Notes under the pieces: generated by a model
What the model saw: only the letters and a program-made list of their open reading frames with translations
The model's database searches: none
What the model was told of the DNA's origin: nothing
Shown here: positions 1 to 12,946 of the stretch, piece by piece
Layout: every line of letters starts with the position of its first letter
Position numbering within the stretch: the first letter of the stretch is position 1
Source of the DNA: Pyrrhoderma lamaoense
Lineage: Eukaryota; Basidiomycota; Agaricomycetes; Hymenochaetales; Hymenochaetaceae
Reading direction: 5' to 3'
Assembly (NCBI GenBank): GCA_002794735.1
Contig: NBAZ01000001.1
Coordinates: 2,480,001-2,544,000 of the forward strand
Length of the DNA: 64,000 bases
Position numbers and translations under genes: made by a program

Positions 1-1591
1 AATGCGAGACACTCCGCCAAAGGCTTACCGATGTTGAAAATTCTTGGGCTAAATCCCGGGAAGAAGCTGATCAGCTGCGCGCTCTTACGACTGGTAGCCT
101 TGGGGAGTTGCTCGACCTTCATCGTGAGCTCAAATCGGATGAAGAGCGTGCTTCTCGTGGGCATGGTGAGAAGATTCACGTTCTAGAGAACGAGTCTGTT
201 TCTCTACATAAAATGCTCAAGGACACCAACCAGAGATTAAGTGAAGCGCAACAAGAGCTTCAACAGGCAAGAGTTAAGGCTCGCGAGTCAGAGAGAGAGC
301 ATGCATCGTTAAAATCTCAGCTTGATGGCATTCGTTCTCAATTGCAAGGTACTATGGCTGAATCAGCTAGGCTACGCAAGGACCTTGCCACTAAGGATAA
401 CGAATTGTATGAGAAATCTCGTCAGACATCGGATGCGGAGCTTCGTGTTGCAATGTTCAGAACCTACTTCTCAGAGCATGGAGAAGTTGTAGATGAAGAT
501 GACTTGAGGGCAAAGATTGGGGATGCGCCCGCCCGTGTTGTTGAACTTGAAAATAAGCTTACTCAGAGCATCCGAGTACAAGAAGAGCTTGAGAGAGATC
601 TTGATCAGGCAATCAGGAGACGTGATGAACTTGAATCACATGTTAAAACTCTTGCAAACCAACTGGAAAGGGTGCGGGCAAGTCCTTCGTCTAGCAAGGG
701 TGATGATAGTCAGTGGGAGTCCCGAGCTGTAGAAGCTGAACGCAAGCTTAATGAGACAGAGCAATCTTTCAAAGCTAAATTGCAACAAATGGAAGATGAC
801 TATCAACTCGCAGTTAAATATGTGAAGTAAGTTTGGGATATCATGGTTGAAAAATTCATCACTAATACTTCACCACAATAGGGGTACCGAGAAGATGATG
901 CGTCGCATGAAAGATGAAGTGAATAAACAGAAATCTTTGAATGCAAACTTGCAATCTGAGCTTGAAGCCCGTGGTGGTTCTGGATCGGAAAATAGTTCTC
1001 GAATTCGTGGTGTTAATGGACGGAATACCCCCTCTCAGACGATGGTCTTGACTTACGAGTGCAACTCAGTGATGCTCAAAGGCAAAATCAGCGCTTAACG
1101 TCCGAGAATAGAGATCTTCGAAGGCGAATGGAGTCCCTAGAGCAAGAAATTGAGAATCTTCGTAACAACTTAGTCGCTTCTCAGAGGGAAGCTGATGAAC
1201 GATTAAGCCATGTTGAAGATCTTGAGCAAGACATCGAACGACTTGAGTCTGCCTTAGCCGTTGCACGGGGCGGACACGATGAGTCTGCTCTTGAACGCCT
1301 TGCAACGGAAAATACACTCCTTAAACGCGAGAATGAACAATTATCTCAGAAATCGATTTGTTACTTGCAGATGATCAGTCTGCTTTTGGACGTGACCGTC
1401 CTCTTTCTGAAATATCGGATCGGAGAGCTAGTAATTCCTCTGCTGAGAATGATCTAGCTTTCCAGAGTTTATCTAATGAACTGAACGACTGGCAACGACA
1501 GCTTGCGAGTTCTATGGGTGCGCGTCGACCTTTAAGTGACATGGAAGATAGCTTAGTCGGTGGACATCAACGGACAAGATCAAGGTCATGA
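1..1591 (+). CDS. Coiled-coil protein, C-terminal part (gene runs in from the left)
   Basis: The reading frame is already open at base 3, so the start lies outside the window. The protein is almost entirely charged heptad-like coiled coil (long stretches rich in Glu, Lys, Arg, Gln and Leu) and ends in a Ser/Arg-rich tail, HQRTRSRS. One clear intron at 827-881 (GTAAGT to ATAG) joins the first two exons. Two further joins need a missing base, not an intron: at the C run 1028-1032, after which LSDDGLDLRVQLSDAQ continues smoothly, and at the A run 1350-1352, after which EIDLLLADDQSAFGRD continues. No catalytic motif is visible. It is probably a structural or scaffold protein of the cytoskeleton or cell cortex; the family was not recognised. 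Confidence 0.75.
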
Positions 1592-2057
1592 AGGATTGAA
1601 TTTTTCTATATGTACATACATCACAATGCAGTCCTATTCCCCTCATCCTTTTTTATTCGTACTTCCAACTGCTTCCCTTTACCTTATACCAACCATTCCT
1701 TCCGTCCGTTTCATTATCTGTTCATCTCTGCTTGCACATTCGCCATGTTATTACTTTCCTTCTTACTATTTTCCCTTTTTGCGTTTGCGCTTAATTATTT
1801 TAAATTTCTTCTTCTTTTCTCATTGTTCCTTAGCGTCTTTTGGCCCATTATGCTATCATTAATTTGTTTTCTCTCTTCTTTTAACTTTGGTATCGCGTAT
1901 AATTATTGACCCTGGAATTCATCTTTTATCTTGCGTATGCGAGAACAATAATCAAAGGCAGATTTGTGTGTTTCTTGAGCAAGGAGACAAAAAAAGTTGA
2001 ATAATGATAAAAGAGTTGTATTAAGATGTGACTACAAAGCAGATGTTGATATCTACT
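1592..2057. other. Convergent 3' intergenic region
   Basis: This lies between the coiled-coil gene (+) and RRP5 (-), so both flanking genes end here. It is T-rich on the plus strand, especially 1620-1900, as expected for 3' untranslated and termination sequence. Short open frames here lack coding character. Nothing else seen. Confidence 0.6.
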
Positions 2058-5000
2058 TTAGGACGAAGCTGATTTTTGTGTCCACTCTATAGCCTTTTCT
2101 TTTACGGCCTGTTGACCATCCTCATCGCCTATCCTTTGTTCGAGTACAAGCCATTTTTTAAAGAAGGATCTATAATCGTTGGTCATTATTAAAGCCAAAT
2201 AGACGGAGAAACAGGTATCAGCTTACTTTGCCTTATGGCTAGTCATCTTGTGTGATAAAACTCGGTCGAATAGGTTTCTAGATGGGATGTTTCACTATAC
2301 TGCTAGGAAAGATAAAGATGGGTGGGACACACCTTATACCCTGAATATTCTTTTGCGTAGCTTCCATGTCGATATACACTGACCATAAATCCCAACGTTT
2401 TGGATGTGAATCAACAATACCCTCGTAGATAGTCTTCCCTCTTTCCGGATCTCCTAATTTGTACTCCAGTAAAGCAAACTTGGAAATTGTTTTGATGTCT
2501 ATATAGACGAGATCAGTTATCAATTACTCTACTCATTATTGTGCCAAGGCAATGAACTTACGCTTGCGTTTCTCCAAGCTCTGAAGGCTTCTGGGTAAAA
2601 GTTTTCGAGCTTCTTCCACTAGTCCGCGTCTCAGGTAGTGTTCTCCAAAGAGTGTCCAAACCTTTGAGCTCTGGCCGAACTTCTTGCAAGTGCGCTTGTA
2701 TTGTTCCTCTGCTTTCTGCAAAGAACATCAGCCATCTCTAATTATGCTCTTCTTATTAGGGGGGACACACCTCATGCTTTTCTGATTGATCAAAGATACT
2801 TGCCAATCGTAAGTGTATAGTTTTCGAATCCATGTGACGGGCAGCGTCCTTGAAGATAGCTTCAAGACTTTCATCTGTCCCAAACGTATTTTCCAGATTT
2901 AGTAGAGCAATCCAGACATTTAGCCTCTCCTGTTCTTCGCGTATGTTTATTGCCTGAAGCGCGCGCTTAGCAATTTCTCGAGCCTTGTCAATCTCGGAGA
3001 GCTGAAGCTGGAATGACATGTACTGGATCCAAAGGTATGATGAACTAGGCGAAGCAAGGAGATGTCTCTCGAAATCTGCAATGGATTCTGGCTTCCTCGT
3101 ATGCATTTCTGCTGTTTTATCCTGCTCAATTGCTTTCTTCTTTTTTCGTTTCTTTCCTGAAGGTTCATCCAGGTTCGAGTCAGAGTCAGAAGTAGTGACA
3201 TCCTCCTCCTCTGCCAGTTGGTCTGCATTCGACCACTGGAAACCTTGTAAAGACAAGACTGGTTGTAGGTTATTATCCTTTTTATCAAGTTTTTCGTCCT
3301 GAGTTGACTCGTTATCTTGCTTTGCAAAAGCGGAGACATCGATATCCATCGCCTCGTGTTCTTCGTCATCTTCATCGGTATCATCTTGAATGGGATTTTC
3401 ATGTACCTTCTCGATATCCGAGCTGTGTCCTTGATCCATGGCCATATCGTTGTCTTCCACCTCAGACATAACATCATCTTCACTATTATCCGAGCTCTGT
3501 AGAATATCATCTAAGAAATAGGAAGGCTTCAGCCCAAGGATATCCGCTTCTTCTCGAGATCGACATCAAGAACAATGGCCTTTACTGTGTCACCCTCTCT
3601 GAAGTTTCTAAGAGCTAGTGATACGTCTGCTTCCTTATTATCAGAAATCTAGTGTAATCATGAGACTGGGCCCACAATAAGCATCTTCATACAGGGAGTA
3701 CTCACCTCAGACTTGTGGCAAAGACCTGTCAACCTAGTACCGTTCAAATTTATGAAGACCCCATAATCCTCAACCTTTTTTATTGTTCCGTCAATCTTCT
3801 GTCCTTGATTTAAATCATTTATTGATAATTCTTTTGAAGGACCTTCTTTAGATCGTAGAGACATTTCAACTTGATTCTTCGTTGAGTCGATACTGTATTT
3901 ATGATTAGACATATCATCACAACACAAGTAAAAGTTCAACATACCTCAATATTCGACCATGCACAAGCTGCTTTTCTTGGAAGTGTGGTTTCCAATCTTT
4001 TACGTACTGGAAGAGAACTTTTAACCTTGAAGACCTGAAGATGTCTCGTGGAGTCTCACCTCATCAAATAGTTCTTTGATTTGAACCCGTGCGTCAATTC
4101 CTCGACCAACGGTAACGAAAAGTCCATGCTCTGCTATGCTCTTAACAAACCCTCGAACCTTCTCACCAACTTTCAAATCTCCTAGACCGCAGATTTCCCT
4201 GTCCACTATCTTTTCCTTTGACGAAGATCCCATTCTGGATTTTCTTGTGGATAGAGTAAGATGCTTCTTCGCTTTGTCCATGTCAACAACTACAGCTGTG
4301 ACTGTTGTATCGACATCGGGAGAAGCCTCCTTGTAGTCCTCATAGTTATCGCAGATATCTGTGGGGTGCAAAATGCCGGTGACCCATCCTGGATATTTCA
4401 AGAAGGTCCCATGTCGTCCGTGCTTTACCACCCGTCCTGTTACAGTTGAACCAACAGTCAAACTTCGAAGGTCCAGAGCTTTCACCTTCGCTGACTGAGA
4501 CCCCTTTGATGGCTTATTTGCAACTATCACGATCCCTTTATCAAGGTTCCGAGACACAACCACCAGGTTTTCTAGCTTTTGCCCACTCTTTAATGATGAG
4601 CGAATTTCGGTTACAGGGACCCTACGATGATTTGAAATATTGTGAAGCGAAATGAGTGCTTGGGCTCTTGATGTGTCAAGAACCAATAAGACATTCTCTT
4701 CGTGCACATCAATAATAGTTCCGCTGACATTCTGTCCGATTTCTACACTTTTGATATCACCCAAAGTTGATGTGTCTCCACTTGCCTGACGGATACTTGC
4801 AACGATACGAGCTGAATCGCGGTCCACGGAGAGGATGCGTACCTTGACGGTTTTTCCCATTGGAAAAGACTCCGATAAATCCGTAGCAGGCGTCTCGCTA
4901 TATTATATCAATTCATAAGCCCACAATATCAAAAGTTAGAGCATGATAATTTACCTGACTTCACGCATCGGTACAATAGCGCGGATGTTATTGAAGAACT

Positions 5001-7229
5001 CAACAAGAAGACTCTTTTCCAGAACCCTAGATATAACACCATGTGTCAATAGTCCGGCCTCTACATCCTCTAATTTAGTGATCAATTGTAGATCGGTCTC
5101 AACAAGAGACTTTTTTGCAGTCAATAAGATCCTCTTGCGACTAGGCTCAACAGCTAGAATCTAATATATAAGGAATCGATAAGTGTAGCTTGAATAGTAT
5201 CTATAGAGTAGACCCACACGGCACTTAATAGAAGCACCTGGCTTAAAACGTTTCTGCGGGTGCTTAAGCATGATATCGGCGTAGTGTACCGGCCAGATCA
5301 TGGCATCAACATTTCCGTTTATTGAAACAAATAAGCAGGAATCCGCAAGCTTCCTTACGGTACCCTTTACCAATTCACCAACTTTGACGTCATCCACTCT
5401 AAGGAAGTTTTGTGATAGAACCGACTGTTTTAACGAAAGTTGTAGAATACCATCCAAATGATGGAAACCTACAACCCTGGCTGGGTGAGACGACTCCAAC
5501 TTCCAAGAGCCAGAGTTAGCTGAAAGGCTGGGCACATGATCATCAGAAACATGGGAGATCTATTAGAAAGAAATCATTAGGCATTGAAACATATTTAAAT
5601 GAGAAACTGAACAAACATGAACAAAACCATCAACACCCTCTTCAATAGAGACAATTAACCCTCGTTCAGGCTCAACTCTTTTAACAGTAATTGACGGTAG
5701 GGATGTGCCAACCGGATACTGCTCCGGGATAGGTAACTTTCCTTCAGTTGTGGCTCTCTTTACATCCAAGTCTATAACGTGCTCTTTCAAGCTGAGTGCA
5801 AACTGAGGTGGACTAGTACCGGCAACATTATACAAGATCCGAGCCTTGATCTTCTTTCCTAGTTTGAATCCAGATGGACTCGAACCTACAGGAAGGTGAT
5901 AAAGGTCAATAGTTCCATCGAAAGAGCCTAGAATCTGCACAACGAGTCCGGATGATGTTATTGAAGTAACAAGTGCCTGTACAAGTACACCTGGGAGAAC
6001 TGAGGATACATTTGTGATTGATTTCAACTATAATACAAAAATGAGCCACACAACCCAAAGTACTTCGTATATAGACTTACAATTGTTGTTTTGAACTCCA
6101 TCTCGTTAGCGGTAAATAAACATGTTCTCCCATCCTCCGCAAGTTTTTCTACTGAGACATCGACCAGACTACCTATTGGCCTCCTCGTGTCCGAGCTACT
6201 ATTCGATGAGTAACGTAGGAATCCTGATACAGTCGGCAAACCAACGTCTAAAATATAGCCATGATCTTCGACACTTTTTACCGCAGCGCATAAGGTCTAC
6301 TTGACGTCAATACATAGAAAGAGGTTAGTTGATTGTAGTTACTTACGAATCCCTTTATCAAGTCACTCTTGACAAGCCCGGAATTTACTTGGTCCGGGAT
6401 CAGACTTAACTCTACCCTCCTGCTCGACTTCTCAATATTGTCTCTAGAGTGGGTAAAAATGCCTCCTTCCGTTGTTCCAGGAGGTTTGACTGCAGTCACA
6501 ACCGCTCTCACATATTGCCCCGGCAGAAATAGTTCGCTCAAATCTGGGGGTATGTTAGCTCCCTGAACTTCTTCTTCACTATCCTCTTCAGAAGGTTCAT
6601 TTAGTTCAGCTGCTTCAAGGGCGTTGGTGAGTTGAGACGAAATGTGAGTAATTGGGATGTGCCCGAGTAGTTGATTTGGAAGAGACACAATGAGCATTAA
6701 AGGGTATATTGAAATGATTTGACAGAGTGTTTTCATTCCGGGTACAACACGCTTTATGAAGAAAGTATATGAGAAGATGTTTGAACATATAATTCTGTCC
6801 CCATACCTTATAATTCAGATGTTCGACTCTGACAGCATTTTGCTTAGAGTCCAGTGTTGTGCCTAGAGCCAGTTTCGATTTCCCCTTAACCATTTCAGAC
6901 TTTCTATTCTTCTTTTCCTTCCTCGCAGGCTTTTCTTTTAAAGCCGAGTCCTATTCAGAGCAAATATGAGCATATCCAAAGAAAAGAAAAAATAGACTAT
7001 GTATGCTGTATACCTTAAATACATCCTCGTTGTTCAGTTCTCTCAGAGCCTCAGACCTGATAGTTTTGTACTCGACAGCGGTGAGGTTTGTTCCCCCTCC
7101 CCGAGGAAAGTCCACCTCTTCTTGACGAAGTACAGACGGCACCGACTTTGGGATTTCAGAAATTTTGGCCTTCTTCCGTTGCGCACCCTCGGGAGCTGCT
7201 GCTTCCGAACTCCTTTTTTTGGTGCTCAT
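2058..7229 (-). CDS. RRP5: rRNA biogenesis protein RRP5 (PDCD11 family)
   Basis: RRP5 is a nucleolar protein needed for pre-rRNA cleavages leading to both 18S and 5.8S rRNA. Translation starts at 7229 (MSTKKRSSEAAAPEG). A basic N-terminus is followed by a long series of S1 RNA-binding repeats spread over about 6900-3540, recognisable from repeated units of the type V.GTV..V...GLFV.......G......E. An acidic linker then leads to C-terminal HAT/TPR helices (3100-2060), including DFERHLLASPSSSYLWIQYM and the terminal SFFKKWLVLEQRIGDED. Many introns of 50-60 nt interrupt it, for example one ending just before YVKDWKPHF near 3990-4040. A single-base frame break at the C run 3529-3531 separates the last S1 repeat (RISLG) from LKPSYFLDD; restoring one base gives the family sequence. 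Estimated length is about 1,400 residues, normal for the family. Confidence 0.95.
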
Positions 7230-7573
7230 TTTTGTTACCCAAGCAACTTATGGGGTTCAGAATAAGGCGGAGTGATGCCAGAAAGAGAGGCGGTAAGCTT
7301 TTGTACAAAATTCTAAGGCCAGGCATAACTGTTAAAGTCCAAAATTTGGATTAGAATGACCGTGAGAAATTCTTGGTTACGATCGACGGTCATAGTGTGT
7401 CCAAAGTATAGGTCATACATGTAGTTTACTGTCGTGCAGCCAACATTAAGAGATTGTGATGGGTATGTAACATTTTCTCGTATCTGTTTTATCTACACTT
7501 GCGTTGACATTACGAAAAGACTACCAGGTACATAATTTACCAGCAGCTGAAAAAGCTATCGAGTTACTAACAA
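7230..7573. promoter_or_regulatory. Divergent promoter between RRP5 and SF3A2
   Basis: These 344 bp separate the start codons of two housekeeping genes read in opposite directions. No clear TATA box was seen near either start. The right end (7545-7588) contains CTAAC followed by CCCCAG, which resembles an intron branch point and acceptor and may mean part of this region is a 5' intron of SF3A2. Confidence 0.45.
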
Positions 7574-8346
7574 ATGCTGCCCCAGAATCGTGTCGGTTCC
7601 AAGTTCGGAGGTGGTGGTGTTGCAGGTGCTTCGGAAGCCAATGTTGATAGGAGAGAGCGTTTGAGGAAACTTGCACTAGAAACCATTGACTTAGCGAAGG
7701 TGAATCGCATCGAAATCTGTCGTCTCTTGTTCATAGCTTAACGCCTTTTAAAAGGATCCTTATATCCTTCGTAATCATTTGGGTTCACTAGAATGCCGTC
7801 TTTGTCTTACCCTCCATACGAATGAGGGTTCCTATCTCGCTCACACTCAAGGGAAAAAGCATCAAACCAACCTTGCTCGTCGTGCAGCGCGGGACATGAA
7901 AGATGCACAACTGATGATTGCTCCAACCCAGAATAACGTACAGCGAAAGGTGTTCTTGAAAATAGGGCGACCTGGGTATCGTGTAACGAAAGTACGTGAT
8001 CCGGAGATGAGACAAGAGGGTATGATGGTTCAGGTGCATCTCCCTCAAATTAAGGATGGCGTCATTCCACGGAGAAGATTCATGAGCACTTGGGAACAAA
8101 AACGAGAACCACCTAACAAGGCATACCAGTATCTGATTGTGAGCCTTTCTGTAGAAACTAGTTGTCTTTATCAATTCAATACTCTTCATATAGGTTGCTG
8201 CGGAGCCCTATGAAACTATCGCTTTTCGCATTCCATCTCGTGAAATAGAAGATGAAGATGACGAAGATGGGAGTTGGAACTGGTCTCATTGGGATCCCGA
8301 TACTAAGCAGTATAGCTTCCAGTTCATGTTTAAAAACGCTTATTGA
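7574..8346 (+). CDS. SF3A2: Splicing factor 3A subunit 2 (SF3a66/Prp11)
   Basis: This is a subunit of SF3a, part of the U2 snRNP, which helps recognise the branch point in the pre-spliceosome. The N-terminal block NRVGSKFGGGGVAG, the RRERLRKLALETIDLAK stretch and the C2H2-type zinc finger ECRLCLTLHTNEGSYLAHTQ with GKKHQTNLARRAARD are near identical to family members. The last exon carries PYETIAFRIPSREIED and ends DTKQYSFQFMFKNAY. Introns lie at about 7699-7755 and 8138-8194. Length is about 220 residues, the compact fungal form without the proline-rich tail of animals. The start is unsure: the ATG at 7574 gives MLPQNRVG, where relatives have MDFQ or MDYQ, and the bases just before look like an intron end (CTAAC, CCCCAG). 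Confidence 0.93.
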
Positions 8347-8493
8347 GTGCTTTGTTTGTATTATTATATAAACGTTTTGTCTTAATGATATATGTCTCTC
8401 TCTATGTCCTTAGCTACTTCAGAGTAAAATTACATGTAAAAGTACATGGCTTAAGTATACACAAAGAAGCTTGTCTGGTTATTATACAAATCA

Positions 8494-10952
8494 CTAATCA
8501 TACCCTTGGCCACTTCTTTGCTTCACACGTTTGTTCCCTTTAAAATGTTTTTTACCCTTTCCCCCTAGCTCGGCACCGTTTGCTGCTAGTACCTGGGCGA
8601 TTCGGGCTCTGCGGCCGTCAAGACGCGTACCATCATCAGCAACAATATTCTGATGAGGATATATCTTTCCTCTTGAGAAACTCTGACCATCTCGAGGACC
8701 CCCTTGGATAAGAGGTCTATATGCAAGGCTTTGACCACCCGTCGTGAAGAATAATTCATCCACAGCACGAGCCTTCCTACTCGGTGCTGATTTACCTACA
8801 TTGACATCGTCCAAGGGTATATACGTATCTGCATTTTTTGTGACTCGAGTCAACGGAGCTCGTTTTCTTTTTGAAACTCGGCGCAAGGCAAATTCTTCAG
8901 CTTGACGATTAAATTCCTCTTCTGATACGTCTGGAGGAGGATGGCAATATAGAAGTTTTGCGTTGACATAATCCTTCAAGATGTATCGAGAGGCTCGTGC
9001 TTCATCCGGGTTGCCTTGTCCAGCACGGGCAAAGCCTCTTGCAACTTGATTGTACACTTTATTAGATACATTTGTATAATTTGAAGTGAATCACTCACCA
9101 GCATAAGCTATCAAAAGGTCTTCACCTCTTATCTTGCCGTCACCACCTTCTTCTGGCCCTACAGCACGTAAAGATAAGCCATATGTGGCCTCAAGAACAG
9201 ACCTAGGTATCCTTTTTACAACGAGTGTAGACGGTCCAGTGTATTCGCGAAGCTGATCTATTGGTAGAACACCGTCACAAACCAAATCTGCAGCTGTAGT
9301 AGCGAACTGAGGGAAAACAAGACCCGGACAATCGCAAAGCATTAGAGAAGAACTAAGATGAATCGTCTGAAAGTGTTTAGTCTTCCCTGGTGTCGATGAA
9401 ACGCTAACTTTCTTTTCCCCAATGAGGGAGTTGATCGTACTTGACTTCCCGACATTCGGATAACCAACAAGACCAACGACCAATTTTGAAGGTGCCTGTC
9501 CAGATTGATCAACAAATACTGAAGAATTTATCAGCAAGCAGTACAATGTGATGACAAGATGAGCATACAGTTCAAGTCGGGTGCATGATAGTTGAAAAGC
9601 GCCTCAAGCTCTAGTACATTGAGTACTCTGGTCCTGGGATCTTGACCTTCCTCAGTCTCTTCCTCTGCATCAAAAATTAGTTCTCCATCAGATGATTCTC
9701 CACCCTCAGAATCATCTTCAGAGAAACCATCTATTTCTTCTTCCGGAGGTGTTGATGGAGGCTCTTGAACCGAATCTGTTTCAGGGGCAGCAGTTGTCGT
9801 TGCCTCGCTTTCATCGTTCGTGGCAACATCTGTTACTTGCTGGTCTTCAGAGACATTTTGATTTTCTTCATTATCTCTTTGAAGGGCCCTTCGTTCTTCT
9901 AGTAATGCCATCGCATTCGCGGCGGAGAAAAAAGCATACTGAATATTTTGTTTATCGAAATAGTCAGCCCAGAATCGACTAACCGACAGTCAGTATCAGA
10001 GAAGATTACATTGAAACCTAGTGAGTCTTACCGTTGCCGTGCCGTAAGGAGATCAGCCTTGTTAATTAAAAGCAAGCTTTTACGATGACCCGGACCGGAA
10101 CCGTGTTCACCTTCCGCTCCCTCCACATCTTTCACATATGCTTCCAGATCCTCGCAGCGGAAACGCAAAGGATTACGCGCATCGACGATTTGAACGACCA
10201 AATGTGACCTTTCTACAACCCGCCATAATTGTCTCCAGACCTCGATATTTCTCTCGAATGGGGTAAGCATCAATCCCATTTCATCTTGCAACCTACGAGA
10301 GTAGATGTATAGTCAAAGCATGTACTACAGACATAAATAGCCTAGTACTCACTGAGCGAGACCCCTTCTCCACTCCAAAAACGCATCCTTCTCTTGCCTC
10401 TCAATTTGAGCATGTGTCATTCCCTTTTTCCATGGTGCCCTTCGAGGTACCCGTAATCGCGATTTATTTTGTCTATGTTTTTCCAGAGCTTCCTTCTCCT
10501 CACGGTCTGTAAGTAAGAAAGGATTATGTGCAGAAGATGCACTAGCACTCGGCGTTTGAATAATAGTGATATTTTGCTTTTCTAGACATCGAGTTCAGAT
10601 TCTCGTGTAGAATTGGTAGAAGAAGGTTGTAACGTACCGGCTGTGAAATCTGTTGCAGCTAACTGAGCAGTATTCAAAAATTCGTCTAAATCCTTTTCCT
10701 GAGTGACCGACTTCAATCTACTTGTTGAGTCTATATCCGTAGTATACTTTGATATTCATTAGCCGATATAGCCAATTTTATCTAACTTTTTAGACTAACG
10801 AGATGCGATTCACGAGCTTGACGGGCATCCTGTGCTTTTTTGTTTATGATCGCTCGGCCCAGTCCACTTGGATTTAAGTTTCTCTTCTTTGCAGGAGCCT
10901 AGGTTCATATCATGAGTACCTAAGTGATATGAAACGCATATATGCAAACCAT
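8494..10952 (-). CDS. LSG1: Large-subunit GTPase LSG1 (circularly permuted YlqF/NOG-type GTPase)
   Basis: Cytoplasmic GTPase that releases the export adaptor NMD3 from pre-60S ribosomal subunits. The G motifs are in permuted order: G4 (NKAD, in LLINKADLL, near 10060) comes before G1 (GYPNVGKSS, near 9450) and G3 (DCPG, near 9330). The N-terminus reads APAKKRNLNPSGLGRAI, typical of LSG1, and the C-terminus is a basic, Gly/Lys-rich tail ending RSGQGYD. An acidic insert (9660-9850) separates G4 from G1, as in relatives. The first coding exon is only the ATG (10952-10950); intron 10949-10899 then joins it to APAKKRN. Other introns include 10594-10645. It converges on SF3A2, with 147 bp between stop codons. 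No frame breaks seen. Confidence 0.95.
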
Positions 10953-11452
10953 GTTTCTCTTCCGAAGGTAAGTTAAATATTTAATTTTACTAGTGTGTCG
11001 GAAGCATCAAAATTATAGTCACTAATGCCTGAGTAATGCTCTCGCACGTGATCATAGTTACAAGTTTACTTGAAATAGAAATTTTGTAAATTAAATCTAT
11101 CTGAGATAGAATTCCTTGCTTCTATTTTCGGAACTGGCTTCGGTGGCTGCCACTAGCTGGTATACTATATATATATATAGTGTGTATATAAGGAATGTTT
11201 AATTTTTGTTATTGCTTTAGATCTAGACGACTCTTAATTAGAAATTGGAGATGGATTGTAGGAAGCGCAGGGTAAGTAGCCATCCAACTCTCACACATTC
11301 TTAGAGTATTTTTGGATAGATCGTAGGTTAGACAAATTATGTTGAAATATTTGCTAAACTAACTTGGAATACATGTAATTATATAAAGGTCGAACTCAGA
11401 TATTTCTTACTCAGGGCAGGTTTGGTTTAACTAGGTATACGAAAACTTAGTT
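10953..11452. other. Intergenic, LSG1 promoter and 3' flank of the GH5 gene
   Basis: Both flanking genes are on the minus strand, so this holds the LSG1 upstream region (right of 10952) and the region downstream of the cellulase gene. An alternating TA stretch lies at about 11161-11190. No coding potential recognised. Confidence 0.5.
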
Positions 11453-12946
11453 CTAGTTCATCAATATAAAATTCCATTGATACATACTGGCAGCAGTCCA
11501 GAGTGGTTGATCAGAGCCGTCGGAATTAGGAGTAAGAGTAAGCACGTAAGTTGTGTCAAAAGCTCCAGCCGCCCAGGCGGTAAAACCAACGATAGAATCC
11601 GAGTTTGACTTGACGAAGGCCAATTCGGAGGCCAAGCTACGGGAAGTTGTTTAATTAGGAACGAAGGGATGTATATAACTACTGAAGACTTACTCCGTCT
11701 CACAAGAGCTTGTGTTACCACCGCCGGTCTCAGAAAGAAGTGCTTGACGATTTCCGTTGGATTTGAGCCAATCGACAAGTGTTTGGAGAATGTCAACATT
11801 ATCAGTCACACAATCTGATCCATTCGAAAAGTTTGTAAGTCAATTTATCTGTAGTGCAATCCACTATTTAGCTTACCGGCATGAGTACCAGAGTTATCAC
11901 TGTCCAGATATTTGTGTACTATATATGTAAATAATTGAGCGATAAGAGAAAAAAAGTAATATATATATAGACAATCACCGTCAAAAACTAATTTATCTGT
12001 TCCACCTGCTGGGTCTGTCACATTAAGGAGGAAAGGACCAGCTTCCGTTGGAAGAGAACCAGCAGATGAGAAGCTAGAACCAGGGATCAAGATTAATTGG
12101 GAGGTGGCACCCGCTTGTCGAATTGCATTCACGGCTGCCTGAACAGAGTCCGCCCAAGCTGCAAGGTCCGGAATATCATGTGGTTCATTCATAACACCGA
12201 ACTAAATCGATAGGTGATTATATTAGCGACGTCTGTTAAACAGAAGATGATTCATATTACTTACGATAATGCGAGAGTTGCTAGCATACTTTGTCGCAAG
12301 TTGAGACCACAAACTAGCAAATTGCTCATTAGTGGGACCACCTTGCCCAATGATTTGCCCATTGAAGCGAGCATAATTATGCTTAGTGAACGGATATGAT
12401 CGTGCGTCAGTCAAATTGGCTAACTTGTAGGCAATTTTATCACTTACCAGATCTATAATCACATTAACATTCGAGCCAGAGTTGAGGGCAGCTAAAAAAT
12501 CGCGTAAGATAGTGTTGATAGCTACATGAGCAGAGATGAAAACCTTGTACTGTCGTGTCATAAGTCTGGAAGAAACTATCAGAGATAGTATCCCCGACGG
12601 TTGGTGTCATAAGCTGCCATGCAAATGCTGGAAAGGGTCAGCCATATGATTCTACGGTGCGATAGAGATATGAGCGAAAGAGATACTACTCACGTATACG
12701 GAATATGTTGGCACCTTGGCTTGCAAAATGTGAGTATTGGTCCACAGGCGGGGACACCCCAGTTCCCGTGAAGGATCCATCAGTAGACTTGCAGAAGCGT
12801 GGTCATTAAGAATACGACTATCAACATTCATGATCACTCACTACAGTGAAATCATATCCCGCCGTGTTCACACCTCCCATGAAGGAGATCTGTGCACGAG
12901 CGAGTGGCAGTGTTACAAAAAGAGCAGACAAGGCAAGAAATTTCAT
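11453..12946 (-). CDS. Secreted GH5 endoglucanase (cellulase, subfamily 5-like)
   Basis: Glycoside hydrolase family 5, which cuts internal beta-1,4-glucan links in cellulose outside the cell. The ATG at 12946 begins a signal peptide (MKFLALSALFVTLPLARA) followed by QISFMGGVNTAGYDF, the usual start of the mature enzyme. Downstream are STDGSFTGTGVSPPVDQYSH, NVNVIIDLHNYARFNG, the acid/base glutamate in MNEPHDI (near 12185), HKYLDSDNSGTHA, and the nucleophile glutamate in LLSETGGGNTSSC (near 11735). The enzyme ends with the catalytic domain (YQWNFILMN); there is no cellulose-binding CBM1 at either end. At least six short introns, all GT-AG. A TATA box sits 57 nt upstream. Frames join cleanly by splicing. 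Confidence 0.93.

Noticed and set aside
1028..1070. A 30-nt intron at 1045-1070 to explain the first frame break
   Set aside because: Too short for a fungal intron and the phase does not fit; one added C in the run 1028-1032 gives a continuous coiled coil.
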